From: an uncultured Flavobacterium sp. | GTDB lineage: Bacteria > Bacteroidota > Bacteroidia > Flavobacteriales > Flavobacteriaceae | NCBI RefSeq assembly: GCF_963422545.1 | Contig: NZ_OY730256.1 | Location: 102,383-166,382 of the forward strand | Length of the DNA: 64,000 nucleotides | Direction of reading: 5' to 3' | Part shown: piece by piece, positions 24,810 to 33,545 of the stretch | Layout: the number at the start of each line of letters is the position of its first letter | How positions within the stretch are numbered: position 1 is the stretch's first letter | Notes under the pieces: generated by a model | What the model was told of the DNA's origin: nothing | What the model saw: only the letters and a program-made list of their open reading frames with translations | Database searches by the model: none | Position numbers and translations under genes: made by a program

Positions 24810-24847
24810 GCAGTCTGTAAATTTAATTTTTCAGACTGCTTTTTTTA
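24810..24847 (+). terminator. Terminator of the TPR gene
   Basis: AGCAGTCTGTAAAtttaattTTTCAGACTGCT followed by T7. Confidence 0.85.
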
Positions 24848-24912
24848 TTAAAAACGGTACTATATCTTCATATTAAAGATATTATTACATTTACGCTTTA
24901 AACCAAACCATA

Positions 24913-25872
24913 ATGGCACTTTTAAAAAAAATAAACTACAACGTACAGACCGATAAAAATTCAGGATTTGGAACCAATGCCGGAAGCTACGGAGGAAGAT
25001 TTGTAAACAAAAACGGAACTCCAAATATCGAAAAAAGAGGCATGCACCTACTCCATCGCATTAGCTGGTATCACACCATGATCGACATGCCAAACTGGAA
25101 ATTCATGCTTATTTTGTTTACCTTTTACATCGCTATTAACTTTGTTTTTGCCGTTATCTATTACGCCATAGGAATTGAGCATCTTGACGGAATCGCACAA
25201 TCACAAAGTGTATTGACACAATTTGGACAAGCTTATTTCTTTAGTGCACAAACTTTCACCACCGTTGGTTACGGACATATTAGCCCAACCGGATTTTTTA
25301 CCAGTGCACTTTCTGCAGCCGAAGCTTTAATTGGTTTATTAAGCTTTGCCATTGCAACTGGTTTATTCTTTGGAAGATTCAGCAAACCAACAGCATTTCT
25401 AAAATTCTCACATCATGCTTTGATTTCTCCTTACGGAAAAGACAAAGGATTAATGATTCGCGTTGTTCCTTTTAAAAACACCAATTTTACAGATGCTAAA
25501 GCAAAAGTCACTTTAGGATTGAGTTTCGAAGAAAATGGCGAAAAAACAAATAAATTCTACAATCTCGAATTAGAACTAGATCGAATAAATGCCCTTTCGT
25601 TAAGCTGGACATTAGTACATCCTATAACAGAAAATAGTCCGTTATATAATTTTACCGAAGAAGATTTCAAAAACACACATGGCGAAATATTAGTTTTCAT
25701 CACCACTTTTGATGACATGTTTAGTAACACCGTTGCCGCAAGAACCTCTTATACATTTAATGAAGTAATATACGGAGCAAAATTCGAAACCATGTACAAC
25801 CGAAGTAAAGATAATTCTAAAACAATCCTGCATTTAGACAAACTAAATAATTATGAGAAGATAAACCTCTAA
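24913..25872 (+). CDS. KirBac-type inward-rectifier potassium channel
   Basis: A protein of 319 aa. Two membrane helices (about 56-85 and 130-158) flank the pore helix and the selectivity filter TTVGYGHISP. A slide helix (LLHRISWYHTMIDM) precedes the first. The C-terminal 170 residues are the immunoglobulin-like cytoplasmic domain of Kir channels (LMIRVVPFKNTNFTDAKAKVTLGL). It should conduct K+ across the inner membrane. It lies just upstream of the MerR regulator, but a 65-nt gap with its own operator-like sequence separates them. Confidence 0.92.
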   Translation: MALLKKINYNVQTDKNSGFGTNAGSYGGRFVNKNGTPNIEKRGMHLLHRISWYHTMIDMPNWKFMLILFTFYIAINFVFAVIYYAIGIEHLDGIAQSQSVLTQFGQAYFFSAQTFTTVGYGHISPTGFFTSALSAAEALIGLLSFAIATGLFFGRFSKPTAFLKFSHHALISPYGKDKGLMIRVVPFKNTNFTDAKAKVTLGLSFEENGEKTNKFYNLELELDRINALSLSWTLVHPITENSPLYNFTEEDFKNTHGEILVFITTFDDMFSNTVAARTSYTFNEVIYGAKFETMYNRSKDNSKTILHLDKLNNYEKINL

Positions 25873-25914
25873 TAATCTATCATTTTAATCAAGTTTTAAA
25901 GATTTTATTCTATT

Positions 25915-25927
25915 TTTGTTTATCAAA
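25915..25927 (+). promoter_or_regulatory. Candidate MerR/CarH operator upstream of the regulator
   Basis: TTTGTTTATCAAA lies 10 nt before the regulator start. A related TTTGTTTAA and TTTGTTAAACAAA occur upstream of crtI at 26842-26875. Confidence 0.3.
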
Positions 25928-25937
25928 TGGTATTTTA

Positions 25938-26837
25938 ATGGTAAACAACATAAGAACGGTCTTTAGTATTAAAGATCTTGAAAACTTATCTGGAATAAAA
26001 GCGCACACTATTCGCATCTGGGAAAAAAGATATAATATCTTAGAGCCAATGCGAACGGATACTAATATAAGACTTTATAATTTACAAAACTTACAAAAGC
26101 TTTTAAATATCACATTACTACACGAATACGGTTATAAAATTTCTAAAATCGCAACGTATCCCGAAGAAAAGATTCCGCAATTGGTACGTGAAATCATTTC
26201 TAAGAAAAATTCTCAAAACTACGCCATCACATCATTCAAGATGGCGATGATGAATTTTGACCAGGAATTATTCTTCAATACTTTTGATTGGTTAATTTCC
26301 GAGAAAAGCTTCAAAGAAGTTTTCAAAGATCATTTTCTTCCTTTATTAAAAGAATTAGGTTTATTGTGGCAATCTGAAACCATAACTCCAGCAAATGAAC
26401 ACTTTATGAGTCATTTGATTAAACAAAAAATCTTAATTTACACCGAAAGTCTTCAAATACAAAAGCCAACCAAAACAGATAGGATTTTTGTACTCTCTTT
26501 ACCATTAAACGAAATTCATAAAATAGGATTACTATATCTTCAATATGAAATTTTATCCAAAGGATACAAAGCCATATATTTAGGAGAAAGTATGCCAATC
26601 GAAAATCTGCAGGACTTAACCCGTCATTTTGAGAACATTACATTTGTATCTTTCATGACAGTTCAACCAGATCGTACTGTAATCAATCAGTATGTAAAAT
26701 CGATGGGACAAAAATTACTTCAGGAAACCAATGAAATCTGGCTTATGGGCAACATGACAGAACATATCGACCAGAAAAATTTGCCTGAAAGAATTCGGAT
26801 TTTCGATACCATGGACGAAACAATCAGCATGCTGTAA
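25938..26837 (+). CDS. MerR-family regulator with CarH-like B12-binding photoreceptor domain
   Basis: A protein of 299 aa. Residues 8-75 form the MerR winged helix (FSIKDLENLSGIKAHTIRIWEKRYNILEP). The rest looks like a four-helix bundle plus a cobalamin-binding Rossmann domain. Trp144, Glu154 and His155 form the W-x9-EH signature, and Glu192-x-His194-x-x-Gly197 the E-x-H-x-x-G motif that supplies the lower ligand in CarH. CarH represses carotenoid genes in the dark when bound to adenosylcobalamin and releases DNA in light. The gene lies 37 nt upstream of crtI, which fits that role. Confidence 0.85.
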   Translation: MVNNIRTVFSIKDLENLSGIKAHTIRIWEKRYNILEPMRTDTNIRLYNLQNLQKLLNITLLHEYGYKISKIATYPEEKIPQLVREIISKKNSQNYAITSFKMAMMNFDQELFFNTFDWLISEKSFKEVFKDHFLPLLKELGLLWQSETITPANEHFMSHLIKQKILIYTESLQIQKPTKTDRIFVLSLPLNEIHKIGLLYLQYEILSKGYKAIYLGESMPIENLQDLTRHFENITFVSFMTVQPDRTVINQYVKSMGQKLLQETNEIWLMGNMTEHIDQKNLPERIRIFDTMDETISML

Positions 26838-26841
26838 CATC

Positions 26842-26875
26842 TTTGTTTAAAGTTTTTATATATTTGTTAAACAAA
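26842..26875 (+). promoter_or_regulatory. Candidate operator/promoter of the crt operon
   Basis: Contains TTTGTTTAA (26842), TATATTTG (26859-26866, a -7-like box) and the near-palindrome TTTGTTAAACAAA (26863-26875), which overlaps the crtI start codon. Similar to the motif at 25915. Binding by the CarH-like protein is inference. Confidence 0.35.
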
Positions 26876-28341
26876 TGAAAAAAACTATAGCAATAATAGG
26901 ATCTGGCTTCTCAGCTTTAGCTGCTGCATGTTACTTGGCAAAACAAGGAAACATGGTGACTATTTACGAAAAAAACGACACTATTGGCGGGCGGGCGAGA
27001 CAATTCAAAAAAGATGGTTTCACCTTTGATATGGGACCAAGCTGGTATTGGATGCCCGATGTTTTTGAACGTTTCTTTCTGGATTTTGACAAAAAAACAT
27101 CCGATTATTACGAACTAATAAAACTAAATCCCGCTTATCGGGTTTATTTTGGCGTTGATGATTTTATTAATATCTACGACAATTTAGAAACTATAAAAGC
27201 CACTTTTGAAACCATTGAAAAAGGAAGCGCTCAAAAACTCGAAACTTTCATTAAACAAGCCAAAAGCAATTATGACATTGCGATCAAAGATTTAGTCTAT
27301 CGTCCGGGAATTTCTCCTCTTGAATTAATCACGCCTGAAACCACTTTAAAACTCTCCCAATTTTTAAGTAATGTAAGCACTGATATTCGCAAGAAATTCA
27401 AAAATGAAAGATTAATTCAGATTCTCGAATTTCCCGTTTTGTTTTTAGGAGCCAAACCTTCTAAAACACCTTCTTTTTATAATTTTATGAATTATGCCGA
27501 TTTTGGATTAGGAACCTGGCATCCAAAAACCGGAATGTTTGATGTCGTTCGGGCAATCGAAAAACTAGCCTTAGAACTTGGAGTTACAATTAAAACCAAT
27601 TCGGCAATAGAAAAAATAGTTGTAGAAAATAAAATCGCAACCGGAATTCTTATTAACGGAAAACACATAAAAGCAGATATTGTTTTAAGCGGAGCAGATT
27701 ATCATCATACCGAAACTTTATTAAACAAAGAACATCGTGTTTATTCTGAGAAATATTGGGAAAGTCGTGTTTTCGCACCATCTTCCCTTCTGTTTTTTAT
27801 TGGATTCAATAAAAAACTAGAAAACATTTCGCATCACGCTTTATTTTTTGATGTCGATTTCAACCAGCACGCTATTGACATTTATGACAATCCCAAATGG
27901 CCCGAAGCACCTTTATTTTACGCTAATTTTCCATCAAAGACAGATGCATCTGCTGCGCCGGAAGGCATGGAAAGCGGATTTTTCTTAATTCCGTTATCAC
28001 CTGGAATAAAAGACACTGAAGCACTCCGCGAAGAATATTTTGAAAAGATAATTGATCGTTTTGAAAAGCTTACACAGCAAAAAATTAAAAATAACATTAT
28101 CTTTAAAAGATCATTTTGCAAGAACGATTTTGTCACTGATTATAACGCATACAAAGGAAATGCATACGGAATGGCCAATACATTGTTACAAACAGCTTTT
28201 TTAAGACCAAAGTTAAAGAGCAAAAAAGTCAGGAATTTGTATTTCACCGGACAATTAACCGTTCCCGGACCAGGAGTTCCGCCTGCTTTAATATCGGGAA
28301 AACTTGTAGCTGAGTTAATTCAAAAATCTTTTAGATCCTAA
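26875..28341 (+). CDS. crtI: Phytoene desaturase
   Basis: A protein of 488 aa, full length. The FAD-binding motif is IAIIGSGFSALAAACYLAKQGNMV, followed by IGGRARQF. The C-terminal carotenoid desaturase signature is LYFTGQLTVPGPGVPPALISGKLVAELI. It turns phytoene into lycopene by repeated dehydrogenation at the membrane. The stop is 3 nt before the crtB start. Confidence 0.95.
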   Translation: MKKTIAIIGSGFSALAAACYLAKQGNMVTIYEKNDTIGGRARQFKKDGFTFDMGPSWYWMPDVFERFFLDFDKKTSDYYELIKLNPAYRVYFGVDDFINIYDNLETIKATFETIEKGSAQKLETFIKQAKSNYDIAIKDLVYRPGISPLELITPETTLKLSQFLSNVSTDIRKKFKNERLIQILEFPVLFLGAKPSKTPSFYNFMNYADFGLGTWHPKTGMFDVVRAIEKLALELGVTIKTNSAIEKIVVENKIATGILINGKHIKADIVLSGADYHHTETLLNKEHRVYSEKYWESRVFAPSSLLFFIGFNKKLENISHHALFFDVDFNQHAIDIYDNPKWPEAPLFYANFPSKTDASAAPEGMESGFFLIPLSPGIKDTEALREEYFEKIIDRFEKLTQQKIKNNIIFKRSFCKNDFVTDYNAYKGNAYGMANTLLQTAFLRPKLKSKKVRNLYFTGQLTVPGPGVPPALISGKLVAELIQKSFRS

Positions 28342-28344
28342 AAA

Positions 28345-29184
28345 ATGAAATCACTATTCGACACCGTTTCTTTCAAATGCAGTAAGTTAGTTACCCAAAG
28401 CTACAGCACCTCATTTTCGTTAGCAGTCAAAATGTTGTCTCCAAACATTCGTGAAGCAATTTACAGTATCTACGGATTTGTTCGTTTTGCCGATGAAATT
28501 GTCGATTCATTTCAGGATTATGACAAAGAAAACCTCATCAATGATTTCGAAAAAGAATATTACAAAGCCATTAAAGCCGGCATTAGTTTAAACCCAATTC
28601 TAAATTCATTTCAGCACACTGTAAAACAATATGATATTACAGACGATCTCGTTCAGGCATTTTTAAAAAGCATGAAACTCGATCTCATCAAATCAAATTA
28701 CAATACGCAAACCGAATATGAAGATTATATTTATGGCTCTGCCGATGTTGTAGGTTTAATGTGTCTCAAAGTTTTTGTAAAAGGAAATAATCAAAAGTAC
28801 GAGCAACTAAAAAATGAAGCGATGCGATTAGGATCAGCTTTTCAGAAAGTAAATTTCCTGAGAGATTTAAAAGACGATAATTTGGTTTTAAACCGAAATT
28901 ATTTCCCGGGCTTTAACCTAAATTCTTTTGATGAAAATGCAAAAACAGCCATCATTAATGAAATCGAAGAAGATTTTAGAATCGCTTATCAAGGAATCAT
29001 AAAACTACCAATTGAAGCAAAATTTGGCGTTTATACTGCTTTTATATACTATAAAAAACTACTGACAAAGCTCAAAAACACACCTTATTACGAAATTGGA
29101 AGTTCCAGAATCAGAGTTTCAAATTATACCAAAGCGGGGCTCTTGGCGCAATCTTTTGTAACTTACAAATTAAAGCTGGTTTAA
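28345..29184 (+). CDS. crtB: Phytoene synthase
   Basis: A protein of 279 aa. The two aspartate-rich sites are RFADEIVDSF (about residues 47-56) and NFLRDLKDD (about 170-178); YGSADVVGLMCLKVF is also typical. It joins two geranylgeranyl diphosphates. Third gene of the MerR-crtI-crtB order. Confidence 0.95.
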   Translation: MKSLFDTVSFKCSKLVTQSYSTSFSLAVKMLSPNIREAIYSIYGFVRFADEIVDSFQDYDKENLINDFEKEYYKAIKAGISLNPILNSFQHTVKQYDITDDLVQAFLKSMKLDLIKSNYNTQTEYEDYIYGSADVVGLMCLKVFVKGNNQKYEQLKNEAMRLGSAFQKVNFLRDLKDDNLVLNRNYFPGFNLNSFDENAKTAIINEIEEDFRIAYQGIIKLPIEAKFGVYTAFIYYKKLLTKLKNTPYYEIGSSRIRVSNYTKAGLLAQSFVTYKLKLV

Positions 29185-29201
29185 AATCCCACGCAGTTTA
29201 C

Positions 29202-29286
29202 GTCATTACGAGGAACGAAGCAACCTCACTATCATAAGACACAAAGTTTGATTTAGCAAATGTGATTCCTCCTTCCTCGTAATGAC
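29202..29286. repeat. REP-like inverted repeat between crtB and crtZ
   Basis: Perfect 14-bp arms, GTCATTACGAGGAA at 29202-29215 and TTCCTCGTAATGAC at 29273-29286, with partly complementary inner flanks. Resembles the dispersed flavobacterial GTCATTRCGAGGAACGAAGC element. May form a hairpin in the crt mRNA. Confidence 0.85.
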
Positions 29287-29311
29287 AAGATTAACTTTAA
29301 CAATACAAAAA

Positions 29312-29752
29312 ATGATTTATTTTTTAATCTTTTTAAGCGTTTTTCTCTTCATGGAATGTGTTACTTGGCTCACACACAAGTACATTATGCACGGACTAAT
29401 GTGGTATTTTCACGCAGATCATCACCAACCCAAATACGAACATACATTTGAGCGCAACGACATTTTCTTTGTCATTTTTGCAACTCCAAGTATCATTCTG
29501 TTTTATTTTGGCGTTCAAAACGGATTCAACTATTTGTTTTTTATTGCCTGTGGCGTAACTTTATACGGTTTATGTTATTTTTTAATTCACGACGTTTTAA
29601 TTCATCAGCGTTTTAAATGGTTTAAAAATACTAAAAACAAATACCTGATTGGTTTAAGAAAAGCACATAAAATACATCACAAACATTTAGGAAAAAAAGA
29701 TGGAGAATGTTTTGGAATGTTATTCGTCCCTTTTAAATATTATAAAATGTAA
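29312..29752 (+). CDS. crtZ: Beta-carotene hydroxylase (CrtZ-like, di-iron)
   Basis: A protein of 146 aa from the ATG at 29312. An in-frame ATG 30 nt upstream lies in the inverted repeat and is less likely. Histidine boxes are HKYIMH, HADHH, HDVLIHQR and KIHHKH, as in the fatty-acid hydroxylase superfamily. It adds 3-hydroxyls to beta-carotene rings to make zeaxanthin. No lycopene cyclase is seen in this window, so it must be elsewhere. Confidence 0.9.
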   Translation: MIYFLIFLSVFLFMECVTWLTHKYIMHGLMWYFHADHHQPKYEHTFERNDIFFVIFATPSIILFYFGVQNGFNYLFFIACGVTLYGLCYFLIHDVLIHQRFKWFKNTKNKYLIGLRKAHKIHHKHLGKKDGECFGMLFVPFKYYKM

Positions 29753-29797
29753 TCACCTCAAAAAATACCCAAAATTAAAAATCCCTTTAAAAAAATA

Positions 29798-29857
29798 GCC
29801 ACGAATTCACGAATTAAAAAATAATTATCAATGTCATTTAATTCGTGAATTCGTGGC
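29798..29857. repeat. Perfect inverted repeat before the photolyase
   Basis: 21-bp arms (29798-29818 and 29837-29857) with an 18-nt loop; the arm starts GCCACGAATTCACGAATT. It is a typical flavobacterial dispersed palindrome and probably separates the crt transcript from phr. Confidence 0.9.
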
Positions 29858-29918
29858 AAAAAAAAATCCAGATCAAATTTTCTCAAAACAAAAAAAAAAC
29901 AAAGCTGAAGATAAAATA

Positions 29919-31214
29919 ATGACAAAACAAAAAGTTACTTTCTTCTGGTTCCGACGCGATTTACGCTTAGACGACAATGTTGCATTATTTCATGCTTTGC
30001 AATCAGATTATCCTGTAATTCCGCTTTTTATTTTTGATGAAGATATTCTGGATAATTTACCTAAAAATGATGCGAGAGTAAGTTTTATCTACGAATCACT
30101 CGAGAAAATAAACCAACAGCTTCACGCAATTGATTCGTCAATTTTAATCAAAAAAGGAAAACCTTTAGAGATTTGGAAATCGCTCCTTTCAACATACGAT
30201 ATTCAGCAAATCTACTTTAATAAAGATTATGAACCGTTTGCGATTAAACGTGATTTTGCAATTCAGGAATTATCAAAACAAAATAACATTGAAGCCTTTT
30301 CAATTAAAGATCATGTTATTTTTGAAGAAAAAGAAATCACAAAATCAGACGGACTTCCCTACACGATTTATACGCCATACAAAAACAAATGGCTTGAGAA
30401 ATATCATATTATGGGACAAGTTCCTGAATATGACACAAAACCATCTTTAAAAAACTTTGCCAGACAGCAATTCTCTTTTCTTGATTTATCAGAGATTGGT
30501 TTTGAAAAAAGTTTCATAAAAATACTTCCGCATAATTTAACTCAAATTGCCAATTATAAAGAAACCAGAGATTTTCCTGCTTTAGATAGCACCTCTTATC
30601 TTTCGCCGCATTTACGTTTCGGAACCATTAGTATTCGGAAATTAGTAAATTGGGCAAACAAGAAAAACCAAACCTTTTTGAGCGAATTGATTTGGAGAGA
30701 GTTTTTTATTCAAATACTATTTAGTTTTCCAAATTGTGTGAATCACAATTTCAAATCGGCTTATGACGGCATTCAGTGGCGCAATAACGAAGATGATTTT
30801 AAACGCTGGTGTTCCGGAACCACGGGTTACCCAATGGTTGATGCCGGAATGCGTCAACTGAACGAAACGGGTTATATGCACAATCGTGTTCGAATGGTTA
30901 CAGCAAGTTTTTTATGTAAACATTTGTTGATTAACTGGCAATGGGGAGAAGCTTATTTTGCTGAGAAACTGCTGGATTTTGAACTAGCTTCAAACGTAGG
31001 AAACTGGCAATGGGCTGCCGGAACTGGTTGCGACGCTGCACCTTATTTCAGGGTTTTCAATCCGGAAATCCAGCAAAAGAAATTTGACAAAGACGCAATT
31101 TACATCCGCAAATGGATTCCTGAATTTGATTTAGGTTATAACGAACCATTGATTGATCATGCTTTTGCAAGAGATCGTGCGATTGCGACTTATAAAGCTG
31201 GGATTTTGAAATAG
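29919..31214 (+). CDS. phr: Cryptochrome/photolyase family, probable CPD photolyase
   Basis: A protein of 431 aa from the ATG at 29919. The frame stays open to 29853, but that part lies in the palindrome arm. N-terminal domain: VTFFWFRRDLRLDDNVALF. FAD domain: LSPHLRFGTISIRKL, LIWREFFIQILFSFP, GYPMVDAGMRQLNETGYMHNRVRM, ELASNVGNWQWAAGTGCDAAPYFRVFNP. It uses blue light to repair pyrimidine dimers. Its place behind crt genes fits a light-response set under the CarH-like regulator. Confidence 0.93.
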   Translation: MTKQKVTFFWFRRDLRLDDNVALFHALQSDYPVIPLFIFDEDILDNLPKNDARVSFIYESLEKINQQLHAIDSSILIKKGKPLEIWKSLLSTYDIQQIYFNKDYEPFAIKRDFAIQELSKQNNIEAFSIKDHVIFEEKEITKSDGLPYTIYTPYKNKWLEKYHIMGQVPEYDTKPSLKNFARQQFSFLDLSEIGFEKSFIKILPHNLTQIANYKETRDFPALDSTSYLSPHLRFGTISIRKLVNWANKKNQTFLSELIWREFFIQILFSFPNCVNHNFKSAYDGIQWRNNEDDFKRWCSGTTGYPMVDAGMRQLNETGYMHNRVRMVTASFLCKHLLINWQWGEAYFAEKLLDFELASNVGNWQWAAGTGCDAAPYFRVFNPEIQQKKFDKDAIYIRKWIPEFDLGYNEPLIDHAFARDRAIATYKAGILK

Positions 31215-31248
31215 TTTTTTTTTATTTCAGGTTTCAGGTTGTTAAAAA

Positions 31249-31279
31249 CCTTTGTCAAAGTTTAAAACTTTGACAAAGG
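31249..31279. repeat. Perfect 15-bp-arm palindrome
   Basis: CCTTTGTCAAAGTTT and its complement separated by a single A; may terminate phr transcription. Confidence 0.85.
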
Positions 31280-31396
31280 TCTATGTTTAAAAAATCCGTG
31301 TAAGTCTGCGCTTTCGCGATAGCGAATCAGTATGATCCGTGTGCCATAAAAGCATAACAAAATTGGGATTATGTTTATAAATCTTATTATGAAACC

Positions 31397-31486
31397 TAAA
31401 GCCCTAGCCCTGATAGAAGCGGTATCCTTTTTATCCGCTTTTTTGCGGATGAAAAGATACAAGCGGATAGCAGGAAATAGCTCCTA
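31397..31486 (+). ncRNA. Conserved flavobacterial RNA-like element (Flavo-1-like)
   Basis: Contains AAGCCCTAGCCCTGATAG, a stem GTATCCTTTT/AAAAGATAC around a perfect hairpin ATCCGC-TTTTTT-GCGGAT, then AGCGGATAGCAGGAAATAGC. From memory this phrase set recurs in Flavobacterium intergenic regions and resembles the Flavo-1 RNA motif. It overlaps the last codon of the convergent UbiB-like gene. The name is uncertain; the structure is seen directly. Confidence 0.5.
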
Positions 31487-32788
31487 ATACTTCAGATAAT
31501 TAGTCACAACAATTTTAGCTTTTAAATCAAACATCAAATTGTACAAACCAAAGAAGGTTCTATTCATGTAAATAAAATGTTTTGAACCACGATTTCCGTT
31601 CATTTTTTTGAGATTTGTATCAGTAGAAAAACGTTCCCCTAATTTGGCAATACTTTCAAAGAAAGTCTCATCGGCAAAATCGAAAGTTTCATCTTGGAAA
31701 GGTTTCGTAAAAAGTGATAATAAATCATGAAACATCTCTGTAAAATATTCAATTTCTGAAGGTGAATCATCTTGACGAAGAATCTCTAATTCGAATAACT
31801 TTTGATTAAAAAGTGTTTTATCTGTAATGACATTTTTATTAATCAATTCGAAATAAGGCTCGTAAAAATCAGCTGGAATTTGTTTCATACAGCCAAAATC
31901 TAAAGCAATCAAATGGTTTTGATCGTCTACCAAAAAGTTTCCGGGGTGCGGATCAGCGTGTACTTTTCTTAAAACATGAATTTGATACATATAAAAATCC
32001 CAAAGTGCCTGACCTATTTTATCGCTCACTTCGCGATCTGCATTCTTAGCTGTAAACTCAGAAAGATGAATTCCGGTCATCCAATCCATGGTTATAATTT
32101 TCTCTGACGAAAATTCAGGATAATAATTCGGGAACACTATATTTTCTATTTTACTGCAAGCTGCAACGACTTCCTGACTTTGTTGAAGTTCTAGTAAATA
32201 ATTAGTTTCTTCTATGAGTTTATCTTCAACTTCTTTAAAATATTTATCAGAGTCTTTTCCCTGAAGATTAAACATTCTGATCGCAATAGGTTTTACCAAT
32301 GCCAAATCTGACGAAATACTGTTTGCAACTCCCGGATATTGGATTTTCACGGCTAACTTTTTACCGTTTTTGGTCGCCAAATGTACCTGACCAATGCTTG
32401 CTGCATTTACAGAATTAGCATTGAATTCGTCAAATATTTCGTAAGGAGTTTTGCCAAAATTGGTTTTGAAGGTTTTTAGAACCAATGGCGCCGAAAGTGG
32501 CGGAACTGAGAATTGAGACAAAGAAAATTTCTCGACATAAGCCTGCGGCAAAAAGTTCTTGTCCATGCTTAACATTTGAGCCACTTTTAGTGCGCTTCCT
32601 TTCAGACTTTTTAAACCGTCATAAATATCCTCGGCATTGTTTTCATTTAGTTTATCACGTGTTAAATCAGGATTTACCATTTTCTCAGCATAATGCTTAA
32701 CATAGTTTACACCTATTTTTGCACCGGTTTGTACCAATTTACTGGCTCTTTCTATTTTTGATGTTGGTATATAATCGATCGTTTTCAT
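31484..32788 (-). CDS. ABC1/UbiB (AarF-type) atypical kinase
   Basis: A protein of 434 aa. The ABC1 kinase-like core includes AASIGQVHLATKNGKKLAVKIQYPG (Ala-rich loop in place of the P-loop), IITMDWMTGIHLSEF, VHADPHPGNFLV and LIALDFGCM. Relatives assist quinone or lipid metabolism and have ATPase activity. Its start overlaps the end of the TetR gene by 4 nt, so the two are one operon. Confidence 0.88.
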   Translation of the reverse strand: MKTIDYIPTSKIERASKLVQTGAKIGVNYVKHYAEKMVNPDLTRDKLNENNAEDIYDGLKSLKGSALKVAQMLSMDKNFLPQAYVEKFSLSQFSVPPLSAPLVLKTFKTNFGKTPYEIFDEFNANSVNAASIGQVHLATKNGKKLAVKIQYPGVANSISSDLALVKPIAIRMFNLQGKDSDKYFKEVEDKLIEETNYLLELQQSQEVVAACSKIENIVFPNYYPEFSSEKIITMDWMTGIHLSEFTAKNADREVSDKIGQALWDFYMYQIHVLRKVHADPHPGNFLVDDQNHLIALDFGCMKQIPADFYEPYFELINKNVITDKTLFNQKLFELEILRQDDSPSEIEYFTEMFHDLLSLFTKPFQDETFDFADETFFESIAKLGERFSTDTNLKKMNGNRGSKHFIYMNRTFFGLYNLMFDLKAKIVVTNYLKY

Positions 32789-33447
32789 TGTTTGCTGTAT
32801 ATTTTTTCTTTAAACAGAAATTTTCCAAAATCCAAAAGATGATTCATTGGCGCAACATTCATCAATTCGAATGAAGCATTTACTGATTTTTCGATAAAAA
32901 TATCGGTTTTCTCAAAAGCCGCTGATTCATCGCCCATCCAGAATTTTATGGTCATCATTAATTGCAGCCAAGCAGATTCCTGAATGGCTTTTTCCTGAAA
33001 TTTTTGAAGTTTTTCCTGTTCAAGTCTATAATCATCAGTAAGGATTTCTGAAACATATTCTTTAAATCCTTCACGAAGCGAGGTCAATTGCACTAAATTT
33101 CTAATTGGATTTCTATCCATTTTTAATGCTTGAAGAACATAACTTCTGTTGGCTGTCAGAATTTCAAAGAAGGTAAAATAAAAGCTCAACATTTTGTTCT
33201 TCATATCGTATTGCTGATAATCTTCATTTTTATGTAACAAATCGATTGTATTGACTAAAAAGAGTCTGAATATCTCTTTTTCTAATCCTTCTAAGGTTCC
33301 AAAAAACGCATAAAATTCGGATTCTGTAAACTCATTTTCTTTCGCAAAATGATAAACCGATTTTGGTTTATGTCCTTTTTCTAAAACCTCATCCATATAT
33401 TTTGAAACGATATCATCTCTTGTGATGGTCTTTTTTTTAGTTGTCAT
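32785..33447 (-). CDS. TetR-like transcriptional regulator
   Basis: A protein of 220 aa. Residues about 10-60 form a helix-turn-helix domain (VSKYMDEVLEKGHKPKSVYHFAKENEFTESEFYAFF), with a helical ligand-type domain after it. From memory, this regulator and the ABC1 kinase are a recurring flavobacterial pair. It may control its own operon; the ligand is unknown. The next gene, the epimerase, is divergent. Confidence 0.75.
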   Translation of the reverse strand: MTTKKKTITRDDIVSKYMDEVLEKGHKPKSVYHFAKENEFTESEFYAFFGTLEGLEKEIFRLFLVNTIDLLHKNEDYQQYDMKNKMLSFYFTFFEILTANRSYVLQALKMDRNPIRNLVQLTSLREGFKEYVSEILTDDYRLEQEKLQKFQEKAIQESAWLQLMMTIKFWMGDESAAFEKTDIFIEKSVNASFELMNVAPMNHLLDFGKFLFKEKIYSKQ

Positions 33448-33545
33448 TTTATTAAAATTTAGAATTTGCCTTAAAGATAAGCAATGTTTAAGTACCTTTA
33501 CTTTGCCTCAAACACAATGCACTGTTAAATATATTATAAACTATC

